The position numbers and the translations under genes are program-made. The notes below the pieces were generated by a model that was given only the letters and a program-made list of their open reading frames with translations, did not search any database and was not told the DNA's origin. DNA of 64,000 nucleotides from Cristatella mucedo. Its lineage: Eukaryota; Bryozoa; Phylactolaemata; Cristatellidae. Numbering within the stretch: the first letter of the stretch is position 1; each line of letters starts with the position of its first letter. Of this stretch, positions 10,136 to 34,043 are shown one piece after another. The stretch lies in the NCBI GenBank assembly GCA_009760855.2, contig WPIO01000016.1:5899001-5963000 (forward strand). Direction: 5' to 3'.

Positions 10136-12842
10136 CAGGGGTGTCCAACCTTTTTGCGTTGGGGGCCACATTTCAAAAATTTAAAAGGTCCGGGGACCAC
10201 ATGTAAATTGGCGTAGTTGACCGCATCAGAAATAAGATCGTAATTTAGTATGACTATTACTATTATAATTACTAAATAAACCGCAATACAATAGTATTTT
10301 TAGCATAGTTATAATTAAAAATAAAAACTATTAAAAATTTAATCATGTGTCCTGGAAAATAATTTGATATATATTATGGCCAATCTTTTACTTTTGGATT
10401 TCTATTTGAATAACGTGAAGACTGAAACTTATAAAACTTACAAAATTACATGACAAGGACTCACATAATATTAATGTCTTCGGAGTAATAAAATGCCACA
10501 GGTATTCAATGTCTTCTGCACTGCAGGCATCAATGAGATATTTGGCATTGTTTCTGTTTGCATAAAAAGTCGACATCTGCTGCAACAGTGGATGTGGCAA
10601 TTCTAAGGATTCCTGATAAATGTTCATCTGTGAGAACGGATCGAGTCTTTGTTTTCACATTTTTCAGTCTGGAAAAAAGCTGTTCACAGCAATGTGTGCT
10701 GCCAAAAAGTGCAGTATACCTGCGAGCATGTTTGGCTAGGTTAGGAAAAGACTCTGATGACACATACTGCTTGTAAAAGGTAACAAGGTCATGCTGATCA
10801 TAAGCAGTTTTTTTAATTGGTGTCTTTATGAATGTCGATTAGTTTGAGTTGAAATTCATCAGGTGCATAAGAGGGATCGATATTAAATGGATTACTAATC
10901 ATGTTCATGTCATCCGCATGTTGTTGGAAATCCTGAAACCTCTCTTCGAATTCATCAACAAGTTTGCTAACAAGAGTGGAGTACTTCATATGAGCCAGCG
11001 TTTCAGGCGATTTTGTTGCTAGTGTTGTGAAATGTAACAGTTTCTTCTGATCTAAGTGTTTCCGGAAAAGTTTCAGCTTTTGCACTAACGCGACAACACA
11101 CCCATACATTTTATTGACCAGTTGATCCTTACCTTGGAGTTTGACATTAAGATCTGCAAGATGTTTGGTCATGTCCACCAAAAAAGCCAAGTCATTCAAC
11201 CACTGCTGGTCATCGAGGAAGCCAGCATCTTTTCCCTTTTCTGTCATAAATGTTTTTATTTCGTCCCGAAGTGACCAAAACTTGGCTAAGGTGTTTGCCC
11301 TAGTTAGCCAACGGACTTGGCAGAAATAAATAACATCACAATGATCTGATCCCAACTCTTCAAGGAAAGCCTGAAATTGTCTGTGGTTTAGCTCACGAGA
11401 CCTTATCACATTTACTGTTGAAACTACATTGTCCATTACATGTTGCATGCTCAAGACCTTTGCACATAGCTGTTCTTGGTGGATGATGCAGTGATGACTG
11501 ACAATTTTGTGAGGTACTAATTTTACCATTAAAGATACAAATCCATTGTGTCTACCTGTCATTGAAGGGGCTCCGTCTGTCGTTAAACCAATCAATTTAG
11601 TTTCAGGAAGATTAAATTTTGTGAGGACCCTCTTGACCTGATCCAAAATATCCCTCCCCGTTGTAGTGCCTTTCATTGAACATATATCTAACAGTTCTTC
11701 GATAATGACAAACTTTCCTATTACTCCGCGTACAAACACCGACAGTTGAGCCGTATCGCTATTGTCCGTGCTTTCGTCGAGCGCAAGAGAATAAAATTCG
11801 CATTCATCAAGTCTTTTAGTGAGACTTTCTTCTATGTTGGATGCGAGCTCGTCAAATCTTCTCGCAAGCGTTTGATGAGAAAGACTGACTTTCTCTACTT
11901 CAGACTTCTTTTCTGAACAGACAACACCAGTAAACAGCCTGAGGCATTCCTTAAAAAATTCACCATCGGAAAATGCTTTCCCCCGCTTAGCTATAGCTTC
12001 TGCTATTATTAAACTTACTTTGGTTGAAGCCTCAGACTTGTTGCTGACTGTTGTAAACAATGACTGCTGTCCGATGACACTCTGTTTCAACGAGTTCACG
12101 CGATCAATTCGAAGTTGACCAGTCAGGCTGTTGTACCTGTCGCCATGCTTTATTGAAAAGTGTCGCTTAACATTGTACTCCTTTGCAACGGCAATTGTTT
12201 CTTGGCATATTAGGCACATTATCCTACCGAAGCGTTCCGTTACGAAATAGTCTACAGTCCAAGATGCTTTGAAAAGTCTTCCTTCTGCGTCAATTTTTCG
12301 TTTTTGCTAGTATTCACATTCGCCGCAATTTTTCTCTGTGAAATAAAACAACAGATCAGTTACGAATTGATTAATTTATATTTTATCACAGCAATATCTT
12401 AGTATTAGGAAGTAAGTTGAGCAATACACGCTTTTTGAAAAACCTACCTGACTGATTCCAGTTCGTGCAGCAGCAGCAGCTGAGAAACGGATCTTTTGTT
12501 CTATCCACAGTCTGAAAGTTAATTCAGCTTCCGGAAGCGTTATAAATGTGATCGTAATGGCGCCGCTGTAGCACAAATATATTACCCCTTCGCGCCAAAA
12601 TGTTCACATGAAAGCTAGCAAAATAAATCGATTTTTTTACCTTCACGCGAAAATAGCCATTCGGACACCTTCACGCTTCACGCACGCGTGAAGTACATCA
12701 CAGCGCTTTATATCGCCGTTTGTAATGATTAAAAATTAGCGAAAAACATGGTGACAAATATTTTTGGGATAACGTTTCGGGCCGCATAGAAGACCTTGGC
12801 GGGCCGGGTCGTGGCCAGCGGGCCACGTGTTGGACACCCCTG
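10136..12842 (-). mobile_element. hAT-superfamily DNA transposon, near complete
   Basis: The element begins CAGGGGTGTCCAAC and ends GTTGGACACCCCTG, a perfect 14-bp terminal inverted repeat. It is flanked on both sides by ATCTACAC (10128-10135 and 12843-12850), an intact 8-bp target duplication as expected for hAT. A BED-finger transposase lies on the minus strand. The perfect target duplication points to fairly recent insertion, while the coding region already has one frameshift. Confidence 0.93.
10530..12306 (-). pseudogene. hAT transposase (ZBED/GTF2IRD2-like), one frameshift
   Basis: Open translation starts below a TAG at 12307-12309, where an upstream exon probably joined: the first residues QKRKIDAEGRLF lack a Met. 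A BED zinc finger (CLICQE...VKRHFSIKH) follows, then the hAT core with DEST near the first catalytic Asp, TTDGAPSMTG near the second and HHCIIHQEQLC. The frame stops at 10813-10815, but the C-terminal dimerisation block (KHARRYTALFGSTHCCEQLF, then SRLKNVKTKTRS) continues in the next frame to 10530. A single one-base shift near 10815-10835 therefore breaks an otherwise intact protein of roughly 590 residues. It may still be mobilised by a partner but is unlikely to make full-length transposase. Confidence 0.9.
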
Positions 12843-13107
12843 ATCTACACGATTAAAGAGACCTCCCCACCCACTGCATTGCTGGAGCACTGCTATCAAA
12901 TCATGTCCATTGGCAACCATTGCTAGGCTTCCAATATCTATATAGATTTTATAGTTTAGAGGACTTGGGAAACCTCAAGAATTAGAGTGTGCCGCTGACG
13001 AAAGAGTGTGTATGAGGAGAGATCGGCTTGTGAAAGCATTCGCGTTCTTGGAGCAACGTGAGAGATTGGGCAGATACAAAATTGATTTGGTTACCAGTGA
13101 GTGGTCT

Positions 13108-13392
13108 TGTAGGGGCTCGCGATGGCGGCGCGTGAAGAGATGAAGAGCGAAACCCCCACAAGCGTTGTCGACGACGGCTGTATTATACGATCTAGCAGCC
13201 GTCGTGCGTGCTGCTCCGGAGCACGAGGTGTTAAGAGAGAGAGGAGTGTATAGCGTGCTTGCAGTCCGACGCACAGGCAGAAAGTGAATTGCGCGGCAAG
13301 GAACGAGTCACGTGCCGGCAAGGAGCGTTCCCGTTGGGCGGACAGAACGTCGGCTGGGGGCGGAACCACGTGACGGCGATCACACGCTCACA
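13108..13392 (-). repeat. LTR-like direct repeat, copy 1
   Basis: This copy is about 285 bp, begins TGTAGGGGCTCGCGATGG on the plus strand and ends GATCACACGCTCACA. It differs from copy 2 by a few substitutions and small indels. Confidence 0.8.
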
Positions 13393-13801
13393 AACGCTCC
13401 TCCCCAGTCGCGCGGCGAGCCAAGCGACGTTACGCCAAGCGGTGCGCGACGAACGCAGCAAACAGGCGAGGACGAAAATGTCAGGCGACTTCGAGCCTGG
13501 TACTGGGCCCAGTGGTCGGCTGCCGTAGGCGGCGGCGTAGTAGCCGTGCAGCGCCCACGTTGAGGCAGGAGTCTCCGAAACAGCACATAGTGGCTTCGTA
13601 GTCGTAGCCGAACAGCGCCTGGTCGGCGGCGTATAGAGACGTAGCCGACAGCACACATGTGGAGGGGAGCGTTGCCTACGAGCGCCAAGTGGCGGCGTAG
13701 TAGTGAAGGGCATAACGTACCAGTCGGTGGTTGTTGGTTTGTCGCCGAGTTTGTAGTAGAGTAAGGTTGCTTGATCGGGTCAATCGTCAGGTTCACCACT
13801 T

Positions 13802-14083
13802 TGTAGGGGCTCGCGATGGCGGCGCGATGAAGAGCGAAACCCCCACAAGCGTTGTCGACGACGGCTGAATTATACGTTCTAGCAGCCGTCGTGCGTGCTA
13901 CTCCGGAGCACGAGGTGTTAAAAAAGAGAGAAGAGAGCGGATAGCGTGCGTACAGGCCGACGCACAGGCAGAAAGTGAATTGCACGGCAAGGAACGAGTC
14001 ACGTGCCGGCAAGGAGCGTTCCCGTTGGGCGTACAGAACGTCGGCTGGGGGCGGAACCACGTGACGGCGATCACACGCCCACA
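13802..14083 (-). repeat. LTR-like direct repeat, copy 2
   Basis: This copy is about 282 bp, begins TGTAGGGGCTCGCGATGG on the plus strand and ends GATCACACGCCCACA. Similarity to copy 1 stops exactly at these ends, which supports them as element boundaries. Confidence 0.8.
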
Positions 14084-14087
14084 GTCT

Positions 14088-15247
14088 GTGCCTTCCGACA
14101 AATCCAGTACTTCTACCAGACATTCTTCTGCAATGTTCTGAACACATTGACACACCTTCACGCTAAACTAGAAAGTGTTATTTCATGGCCCAAAGAGACA
14201 CAATGGAACTTGCAATATTAACTTGGCTTCAAATGGAAGCACCAGAGTTCAAGTCCGAAGCATCAGACCTTCTTCCTTTCCTTTTTCTTGTCACTTGAAT
14301 TTTCAGTGCTAACTACACAGCACTTGCTATGCAGTTAGCACTGAAAATTCTTTAGCACTGAAAATTCCTGGTTTTCTACTCCTGATATTCACTCGTAGGC
14401 AGAACATGAGATCATCGGTCAGCAAGAAGCTGGTCCGGCTTTCGAAGTGTCGTTTGCATCCCAGAAATTGAGGCTGCATTAAGTTATCCATCCGCCTGTA
14501 ACTCCAAAAAGCCACAAAGACTATGTAGGTGTTACGCAGGATAGATTCGTATAGCACACTCACCTAAGCAGCTTTTGGTGCGAAAATTCGGAAGCCAACA
14601 GACTTAACTTCCACACTCACGACAGACAAGCCTAGCTGCAGACTTGTGCACCAACTGTAAGTGCCTGATTGCACAGGCCGGCAGATCAGCAAGCAGTGAG
14701 TTATGCAAACAGAGCCAGCCACCTGCCCAGTGCTCTGCCTTCCTGGCGATCAAGTCCACAGTATCAAACCAGGCCCTGGTTCCACGGCAGGCACGACCGC
14801 TCGTCCGGGAGGACGTGCGAGAGGACAGCAAAGAATGCAGGCAAAGCAAGGCACATCCACTCCGTGAGGCAAACCTCTCACGGTCAGATGGCCAGATGCT
14901 CGGCGAAGCAATGCTGCTGCCTGCAGGTGCGCAAGAGAAGCACAAACCATGGACACGATGGATAAGATGACACGGCCATCGCTTACATGAGCAGACGGTG
15001 AGTGTAAGAAAATACTGCAATATGCAAAGTATATTATACTAAAAATAGCCCATAAGCATATGCTTCATGGTTGCTTAGAACATTTAGCCACAATTCACTC
15101 CCATAACCAGTCACGAACATCGAGATCAGTGCAACGTGACCCCAGCGTGTGAAGTGGGCTGATACAAAATTGCACATTTCCACATGCTTATGCATCAAAG
15201 ACCAGCTACGATGTAAATCAATAAGCCATCCATCAGCCAAGATGAAA
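14088..15247. other. Intergenic/SELENOF 3' flank with a LINE fragment
   Basis: A LINE fragment lies at about 14598-14740. The rest shows no gene I can name. Part of the right side is probably SELENOF 3' UTR. Confidence 0.5.
14598..14740 (-). mobile_element. LINE reverse-transcriptase fragment
   Basis: The complement encodes NSLLADLPACAIRHLQLVHK then SAARLVCRE, the conserved LINE block of form CNSLLxGLPxxxIxxLQxVQNxAARLV. It matches the equivalent stretch of the fragment at about 1836-1920. Confidence 0.75.
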
Positions 15248-15329
15248 ACTGCCAGCATACACAACTCATCAGCCAGCAGCCCACCCATCAAAGGTTTATA
15301 GCTGCAGCGTCATTTATATGTCAGGCAGT
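15248..15329 (-). promoter_or_regulatory. SELENOF: SECIS element in SELENOF 3' UTR
   Basis: On the minus strand the core reads ATGAC (15309-15313), 11 nt, AAA (15295-15297), 23 nt, TGAT (15268-15271), within the eukaryotic spacing of ATGA-N10-12-AA-N18-27-GA. The quartet is closed above by GCT/GGC (one G-U) and GCAGC/GCTGC with one bulged base, and below by ACTGCC/GGCAGT and CATA/TATG pairings. It begins about 100 nt after the stop codon, the right place to direct Sec insertion at 16978. Confidence 0.88.
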
Positions 15330-15431
15330 TGAAGATCTTGCAATGACCTACACAACATAACGTGGGGAACGCACGACCACTTCGTCATGTTGCAAAGGTC
15401 ATGCTGGCTAACACAGCAACACTTCTGATAA

Positions 15432-15610
15432 CTACGATGTAAGATGTTCGCGGAAGAACTCATCCACGGAATCGGTATTCCAGTTATCGATACCCAAGGA
15501 CTCCATAACTTGCTTGTTCTCGTCGAGCAGGCGAATCTCAGGGTCGGCGCCTCGCTCGTACTTGATTTCAAGGTTAGGAAATTGCCTCACCTTGTCACTC
15601 CTGACAAAGG
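15432..15610 (-). CDS. SELENOF: SELENOF terminal coding exon
   Basis: The acceptor CTCCAG is followed by CC, completing Ala, then FVRSDK and the rest of the thioredoxin-like fold (IKYERGADPEIRLLDEN, WNTDSVDEFF), ending TAG at 15432-15434. It is the best conserved part of the protein and identifies the family by itself. Confidence 0.95.
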
Positions 15611-18600
15611 CTGGAGAAAAGTACAAGCATCAATTATTGCATCCATTCACGGTAGTACGGCATTTGCCGTTGCATTCCTATCTATAGGCGCTATCAATAG
15701 TCTTAAGATTGCCGCATACTTTGCTAATGGATTGCTAGAAAAGGGGAGATATTGATGGCTGATAGCACTCCTGACAAGACTGGCTCAGACCACAAGCACA
15801 CCACACTAATCCTCGTATCAATCAATAATAAACAAAGCAGCTCCCATAGCATTCAGCAGCGTGAAGTAAATTATACTAGAAAAATACTGTCATGCAGTGG
15901 AAAAACACGTTTACAACGGGTTCCACGGCATTACTAGGGGGGGGGGCTACAACAAGGTGTGCATTGCAAGAGTGCTCACGATTTTCGAGCAATGTGTACA
16001 CTACAATACAAAGCAGCTGCAAGTCAAGTTAGATGGACCGAGGGAGGGAGCAGTGCGGTTGACCTAAGCTACAAAGCGATTGGGACGACCGGGCCATTAA
16101 AATGTAGGTCCTGCAGAACACATTTGCTCCTGAAAAAAGTGTTGCTAGGATACTTCACCTTATGACTGGCCATAACTGGGCGTTCTTCCGGGATTAGGCC
16201 AGCATGCCCTACTCTCCAGGATTGCCCATCGCAAACATCTGCTTTATAAAAAGCGAAAGGTAAAGTCACCTGCACCGGGCTAGCGACCAACCCCACTGGA
16301 CCTTGGTTGACATGACACGCAGAGTTGTGTAGACTGATTAATCAAAGTTGTGAAGAAGCAGTGTATTAATAAAGCCTATCACGATGACTGCCTTCAGAAG
16401 ACAGTAAAGATTGGCACTGATCATGTGATGGTATGGGGCTGTTGCATGGCAGCTAGTAACAGAACTCTCTACCGCACAGAAGGCATTACGTACCAACACA
16501 CAAAGGACATTATAAGAACAATATCGGTACTAGAAGTGCGATGGGCCCGAGAGGGCTAGATTTTATATCAAAACAGGAAAACGATCCTCAGCATACTGCA
16601 CTGTCGGTGATAGAACTCTTCGACAATGGTCCAGATCACTACTTACTTTATAGCGATGGCCAAGCATGAGTACTGATCTGAACGGTATAAAAAAGTTGAT
16701 AAGTGCCAGATCCCTACGAAACCAACATTCGCTTGACAATTAAAAAATAGCGATACCGTGCAAATTTGGAAAACGAACATACTGTGTTGGTTCTGTTAAA
16801 CGACTTTTGGTGCAGGAATATACTGGTTATGGAAGCCGTGCCTTAAGCTAAATCCTGCCTACCGAGTCACCGAATTCCAACAATAACCACTTGCCATCAG
16901 CAAAGCAACAACTCAGTGTCACAGCAAGCATTTGCTGGCCCAGACATACCTTGGACCTGTGGGTATCGTCCCAATTTTCATTGGCACACGACCAACTGGG
17001 CAAACGGGTACTTCACCTGCAAGTGAGCTTAGTTACATTATTACAATGCAAACTACTCAACAAAGTGCAGATGGCACAAGCTTGCTTACATCTAGCAGAC
17101 CAGTAGTTAAGGCTTAAAATCAACCCAGAAAAATGTCACCGAATGAGCAAAAGAGAAAACCAAATCGTATATGCAAGTACATACACATTGCTGAGAACAG
17201 TAGACATGACTGCCAAAGCAGTTTATAAGCTTCACTAAATGATGCGCAGAGATTTAAGCAAAAGATCTCAAATTGCACCATTACAGCTTTAAATGGATAG
17301 ACGATATCGATCACCATTGAAGGCAATTAAATGTAACAGGACTTTTCAAATCAATGCTATTTGCTGACAGAGATTCAACAGGTACCAAGATTTGCTTTAG
17401 GTCACATCAACTGTAAAAAAAAACTTTTAAGACAGTAATACAGCACCATTACAGAGCCCTCAAGGTCGGTTACTTATCTAGCACACGGCTAAAGTAGCCA
17501 AACGTATGTACATGCAAACAGCATGGTTTCTGCTGAGTCAGTTGCAAGCCTAAAATGGTATCAGCAATGTATTTATCAAGCTAGCAGTAGCTCCATACCT
17601 CACAGCAGTCGGTAAGAACAAGAGGGAGCACATTGTAGAGAATATATTGTTGCATGCCAATTAAACAATGGCACTGCCACCTTATTTGACTTCCTTAGCT
17701 CAGGCAAGTGAACCGGAGACAAACTTGCCGTGAAATGAAGACAAACGATGGGGGTCGGTAATTGCGATACTGAAGAGTTCCTCACTAGCTTATATGGGAC
17801 TAACCATTAGCCGCCGTGACTCTCCTTCCTTCAATGCACAGCAAGATTACTGGGCAGGCCTTGGACCCACAATTCCACTTACCAATGCAGGGGCTTCCTC
17901 CTCCTTCTCTCGCTGACAGCATTGGCTGCATTCGCCCTGCAGCTCACTGAGTGAGAACTCAGCGAGCTGGTCACACGTGGCACACGAAAGCCCATCACTG
18001 TAGAATCCCAGTGACGAGCAAGATGCTGCATCCAGTTGCTGAGCCACCAAAGGGCTGCTGTTTGCCTGCATGTTACATGCAAATACAACACACAATTAAC
18101 AAAAATAAAATACTGCAATTAGCAGACCACAGGAGCATTAAAAAAATGCAACTGAAAATCCAAAGAGCAAGAGATGCAATTGAGACCAAGGTGTAACTGA
18201 ATGACCGTACATGCATACGGTCGCCAGATCTACCACTGGATACTGCACTCTGACGTCTGAACCTGCAGACAGAGCCAAATTTGACATCCAACAGCAAGCT
18301 TCACAAGCGCGAGTCACATTTAATAATAAAAATAATAATGTACTTGATAAAGCGCCCTCAGAGAACTTAATCTCTTTCTAGGCGCTTTACTTTGCTGCAA
18401 AGGGAAATGCAATTAACACATCTATGCTACAGGAAAATGCTCCCAAAGCATAGAAGCATTTCATTATGTCACTCATCTGAAGAAGGAGAAAGTTTAGGCA
18501 TGGCTGGGACAGCTACACAAGTTATGAACCATCGAAGTAGGCGATAATACATACAGATTTTTCTCTTAGCACGAGTCGAATTCATAACCTGTGAATCGGT

Positions 18601-19871
18601 ATAAATAAGCATTCAGGCGATACACTGACGGGTGCATGCCCAGCACGGGAAGGCTGACGAAAGTGGAAGGCATAGTGGACCTCGAGGTAAAACATGACAT
18701 GTAAACATGTAACAGTAAAATACGATCTTTCTTTGCCAAAGCAGACTGGACGACTTGGTCCAATTGACAACGGGAGCCACATTGTCCGAACTCTCCCCAG
18801 ATTTTGTTCACGGGTCAACACTCAGCACGGTCTTAACCAACTCACAGAATCAGCCACGTAACACCATAGCTACATGCAAAAGCCGCGAATACCTGGTTAG
18901 CCAGGGGGCAAATAGCTACCGTTCACGTTTGGCCCTGAGCTCGCCTACTCTGGGCCTTCGTACAGCGGAAACCAGATTAATTAATCTATTGCGTATCACT
19001 TTGCAGCAAATGTAAAGCGCCTAGAAAGAGATTAAGTTCTCTGAGGACGCTTTATCAAGTGCAATATTATTATTATTATATTAACAGGACAACAACTACC
19101 GTCTGTGCTCTCTCTCTCTCTCTCTCGTACTGGCCGGCCTGATGGCGGGTGGGCGGGCGGGTCGGCCTCGAGGCACGTCCATGCACGCGATCGCAACGGT
19201 TCCTGAATTACTTCTTTGCTTCCTGCTTTGATCCACAGCTCGGACACATTCAGCCACACGCTCGGACACATTAAGCGAAAGACAAGGTTCCGTGCTCTGG
19301 CAGAGGGATATTTTTGCTGGTGGTCGACGATCTGAAACGCCTTCCAACAAGTAATGACACGTGCAGTTCTGATGAAAACTACCTCTACAGGGGCGTTCTA
19401 AGCCCGAAAGCTGGCTTCGCGCTAAGCCAGCGACTGCTTAGCGCGAAGCTGGCTTCGCGCTAAGCCAGCGACTGCTTAGCGACGATTTCGAGTGGCCCTA
19501 CCTCAACCATCCCCCTCCCCAAGTGCCAGCAGCTCGTAGTGGCAACTGCTCGAAAAAAAATCGCTACTTAAATGCAATTAAAAGGAGAGACACAGCCTAC
19601 ACGCTCTCGCCCCAGAGCAGCCCGCTTACGGGAGACGAACCGCCCAGCTCCTACTGCTCAGACTGGAGGGTGGGAGGAGCTAGGCGGCAGGCGAGTGGAC
19701 GCGTACATTCAACTCCCGCTGAATACCAAGGCAACCGCGTAACAAAAGCTAGGTATGAATCAAACAAACCAAATGTTAGAAAGCGATGAAACACGATGCC
19801 AACTGACATGACAATTGCAAACGTACCGAGAGCAGCGCGCACAGCCACAGCAGCCGCCGCTGGGCGGCCAT
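15432..19871 (-). CDS. SELENOF: SELENOF (Sep15), 15-kDa selenoprotein; exons 19827-19871, 17883-18065, 16950-17016, 15432-15610
   Basis: SELENOF is a thioredoxin-like oxidoreductase of the ER lumen that binds the glycoprotein-folding sensor UGGT through a Cys-rich domain. Exon phases are 0, 0 and 1 and sum to 158 codons with stop (157 residues counting Sec), close to the usual ~160. A signal peptide opens the protein (MAAQRRLLWLCALLS), followed by the six-Cys UGGT-binding domain (CSSLGF, CATC, CSQCC). Next is the redox motif C-Q-Sec with an in-frame TGA at 16978-16980, the stretch KLGRYPQVQ, then AFVRSDKVRQFPNLEIKYER and a WNTDSVDEFF ending. A SECIS element lies in the 3' UTR. TGA as a true stop would leave only about 88 residues and orphan the conserved exon 4, so Sec readthrough is by far the better reading. 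Confidence 0.96.
15611..16949 (-). other. SELENOF intron 3
   Basis: 1,339 bp with no recognisable domain. A G-run lies near 15939. Nothing else is supported. Confidence 0.6.
16950..17016 (-). CDS. SELENOF: SELENOF coding exon 3 with selenocysteine TGA
   Basis: 67 bp between an ACTTGCAG acceptor and a gtatgt donor, phase 0 to phase 1. It encodes VKYPFAQLVVCQ, then TGA (16978-16980), then KLGRYPQVQ. The motif is Cys-Gln-Sec where most family members have Cys-Gly-Sec. The exon is too short and too interrupted to be found by simple ORF calling. Confidence 0.93.
17017..17882 (-). other. SELENOF intron 2
   Basis: 866 bp of moderately AT-rich sequence. I see no exon, RNA gene or clear repeat. Confidence 0.6.
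17883..18065 (-). CDS. SELENOF: SELENOF coding exon 2 (Cys-rich UGGT-binding domain)
   Basis: 61 codons, phase 0 to phase 0, with acceptor ATGCAG and donor gtaagt. The Cys pattern C-x(10)-C-x2-C-x(14)-C-x2-CC is that of the SELENOF family's UGGT-binding region. Confidence 0.93.
18066..19826 (-). other. SELENOF intron 1 with two LINE tails in opposite orientation
   Basis: A minus-strand LINE tail lies at about 18320-18420 and a plus-strand tail at about 18995-19085. A (CT)n run follows near 19110, then a 38-bp palindromic tandem repeat at 19410-19482. Confidence 0.65.
19410..19482. repeat. 38-bp palindromic unit repeated about twice
   Basis: Each unit contains CTGGCTTCGCGCTAAGCCAG, a near-perfect hairpin, and is followed by a second partly complementary CTTAGCGCGAAG arm. 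The two units start at 19410 and 19448. Confidence 0.75.
19827..19871 (-). CDS. SELENOF: SELENOF coding exon 1 (signal peptide)
   Basis: The ATG at 19869-19871 (complement) begins a Leu-rich signal peptide of 15 codons ending at a gtacgt donor in phase 0. It is the nearest Met that keeps frame with exon 2 and supplies the needed ER signal. The acceptor ATGCAG of exon 2 then gives Ala-Asn-Ser-Ser. Confidence 0.85.
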
Positions 19872-20220
19872 CTTTTAAAATACGTGTTATGCGCTTACCG
19901 GCTGAGCAGCAACGACGCTCGGCGAGAGCGGAATACTGTGACTTTAACTAAAATACCAGATATAGTTTATATTTATAATAAATATATTATGACAGTTCCT
20001 ATCCTTTATTATTGTTTTCTTGTGCATTTCAAAAATATTAGGCTGACAGTACCTGATACCTGATGTAACCTTGACTTTATGTGGATGCCGGAAATCTGTG
20101 GAGTGGGCTTCGGGGCCTAACGTTATTTTAATGAATGAAAACAGTAGCTTTTACCGAGTTAAACGTATTCTTATCTATTAACGTTAAAATCGTGTTCAGT
20201 CGTAAAGAGGACCGTCCTAG
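19872..20220. promoter_or_regulatory. 349-bp head-to-head intergenic region, SELENOF/FAM20B; candidate bidirectional promoter
   Basis: The SELENOF ATG (minus) and the FAM20B ATG (plus) face away from each other across 349 bp that must hold both 5' UTRs and promoters. The SELENOF side has several CpGs and CGCTCGGCGAG; the middle is AT-rich without a clear TATA box placed for either gene. The bidirectional role is inferred from layout only. Confidence 0.55.
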
Positions 20221-33636
<13,416 letters not shown>

Positions 33637-34037
33637 ATCACGTGGCATCCACCGACCGTTCTCACTACTTTCCATGCCAGCTTCAAACTGTGATGTCCTG
33701 GCCACTGCAACATCTCCCGTCATTTTGGTACGGCAGTGCCGCCGGATTCATGGAAGCTCTCTCAGCAGCTGTAATCAACGCTAGTGTGCTGCTCGTTCCA
33801 GTCTTGGATCACGAATGATCTTTCGGCCTTTCATATCGCTGTGCAAGCTTCACGAGTGCATATTTACATGTATTTAGGCAGTGTTGGTCTCGTTAACCTC
33901 GAGTCAGCCTGTAGCTGGCTGGTTAGAGGTCCTTATTTTCCAGTCCTGGTTATAAACTGGTGAGTCAGCGATGCATTGCATTCCATCATTTTGAATAGCA
34001 GTCTTCAAATTATTAGATAAGAGTATCTTGTGCATTC

Positions 34038-34043
34038 AATAAA
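34038..34043 (+). promoter_or_regulatory. Candidate polyadenylation signal AATAAA, FAM20B
   Basis: A canonical AATAAA lies about 400 bp after the FAM20B stop codon. No transcript evidence is available. Confidence 0.5.

Larger units (their letters stand above)
13108..14083 (-). mobile_element. TRIM-like element: ~285-bp direct LTR-like repeats, 409-bp interior
   Basis: Two near-identical direct repeats, 13108-13392 and 13802-14083, start TGT and end ACA. The 4-bp sequence GTCT flanks the pair at 13104-13107 and 14084-14087. Read on the minus strand, a candidate primer-binding site TGGTGAACCTGACGATT lies 3 nt inside the first repeat and a purine tract GGGGAGGAG just before the second. The interior has no recognisable gag or pol. 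This fits a terminal-repeat retrotransposon in miniature; a segmental duplication is the alternative. Confidence 0.7.

Noticed and set aside
15040-15120. A second SECIS-like fold (TGAC...AA...TGA) further down the SELENOF 3' UTR
   Set aside because: The stem has several mismatches and no proper lower helix; the 15248-15329 element fits far better.
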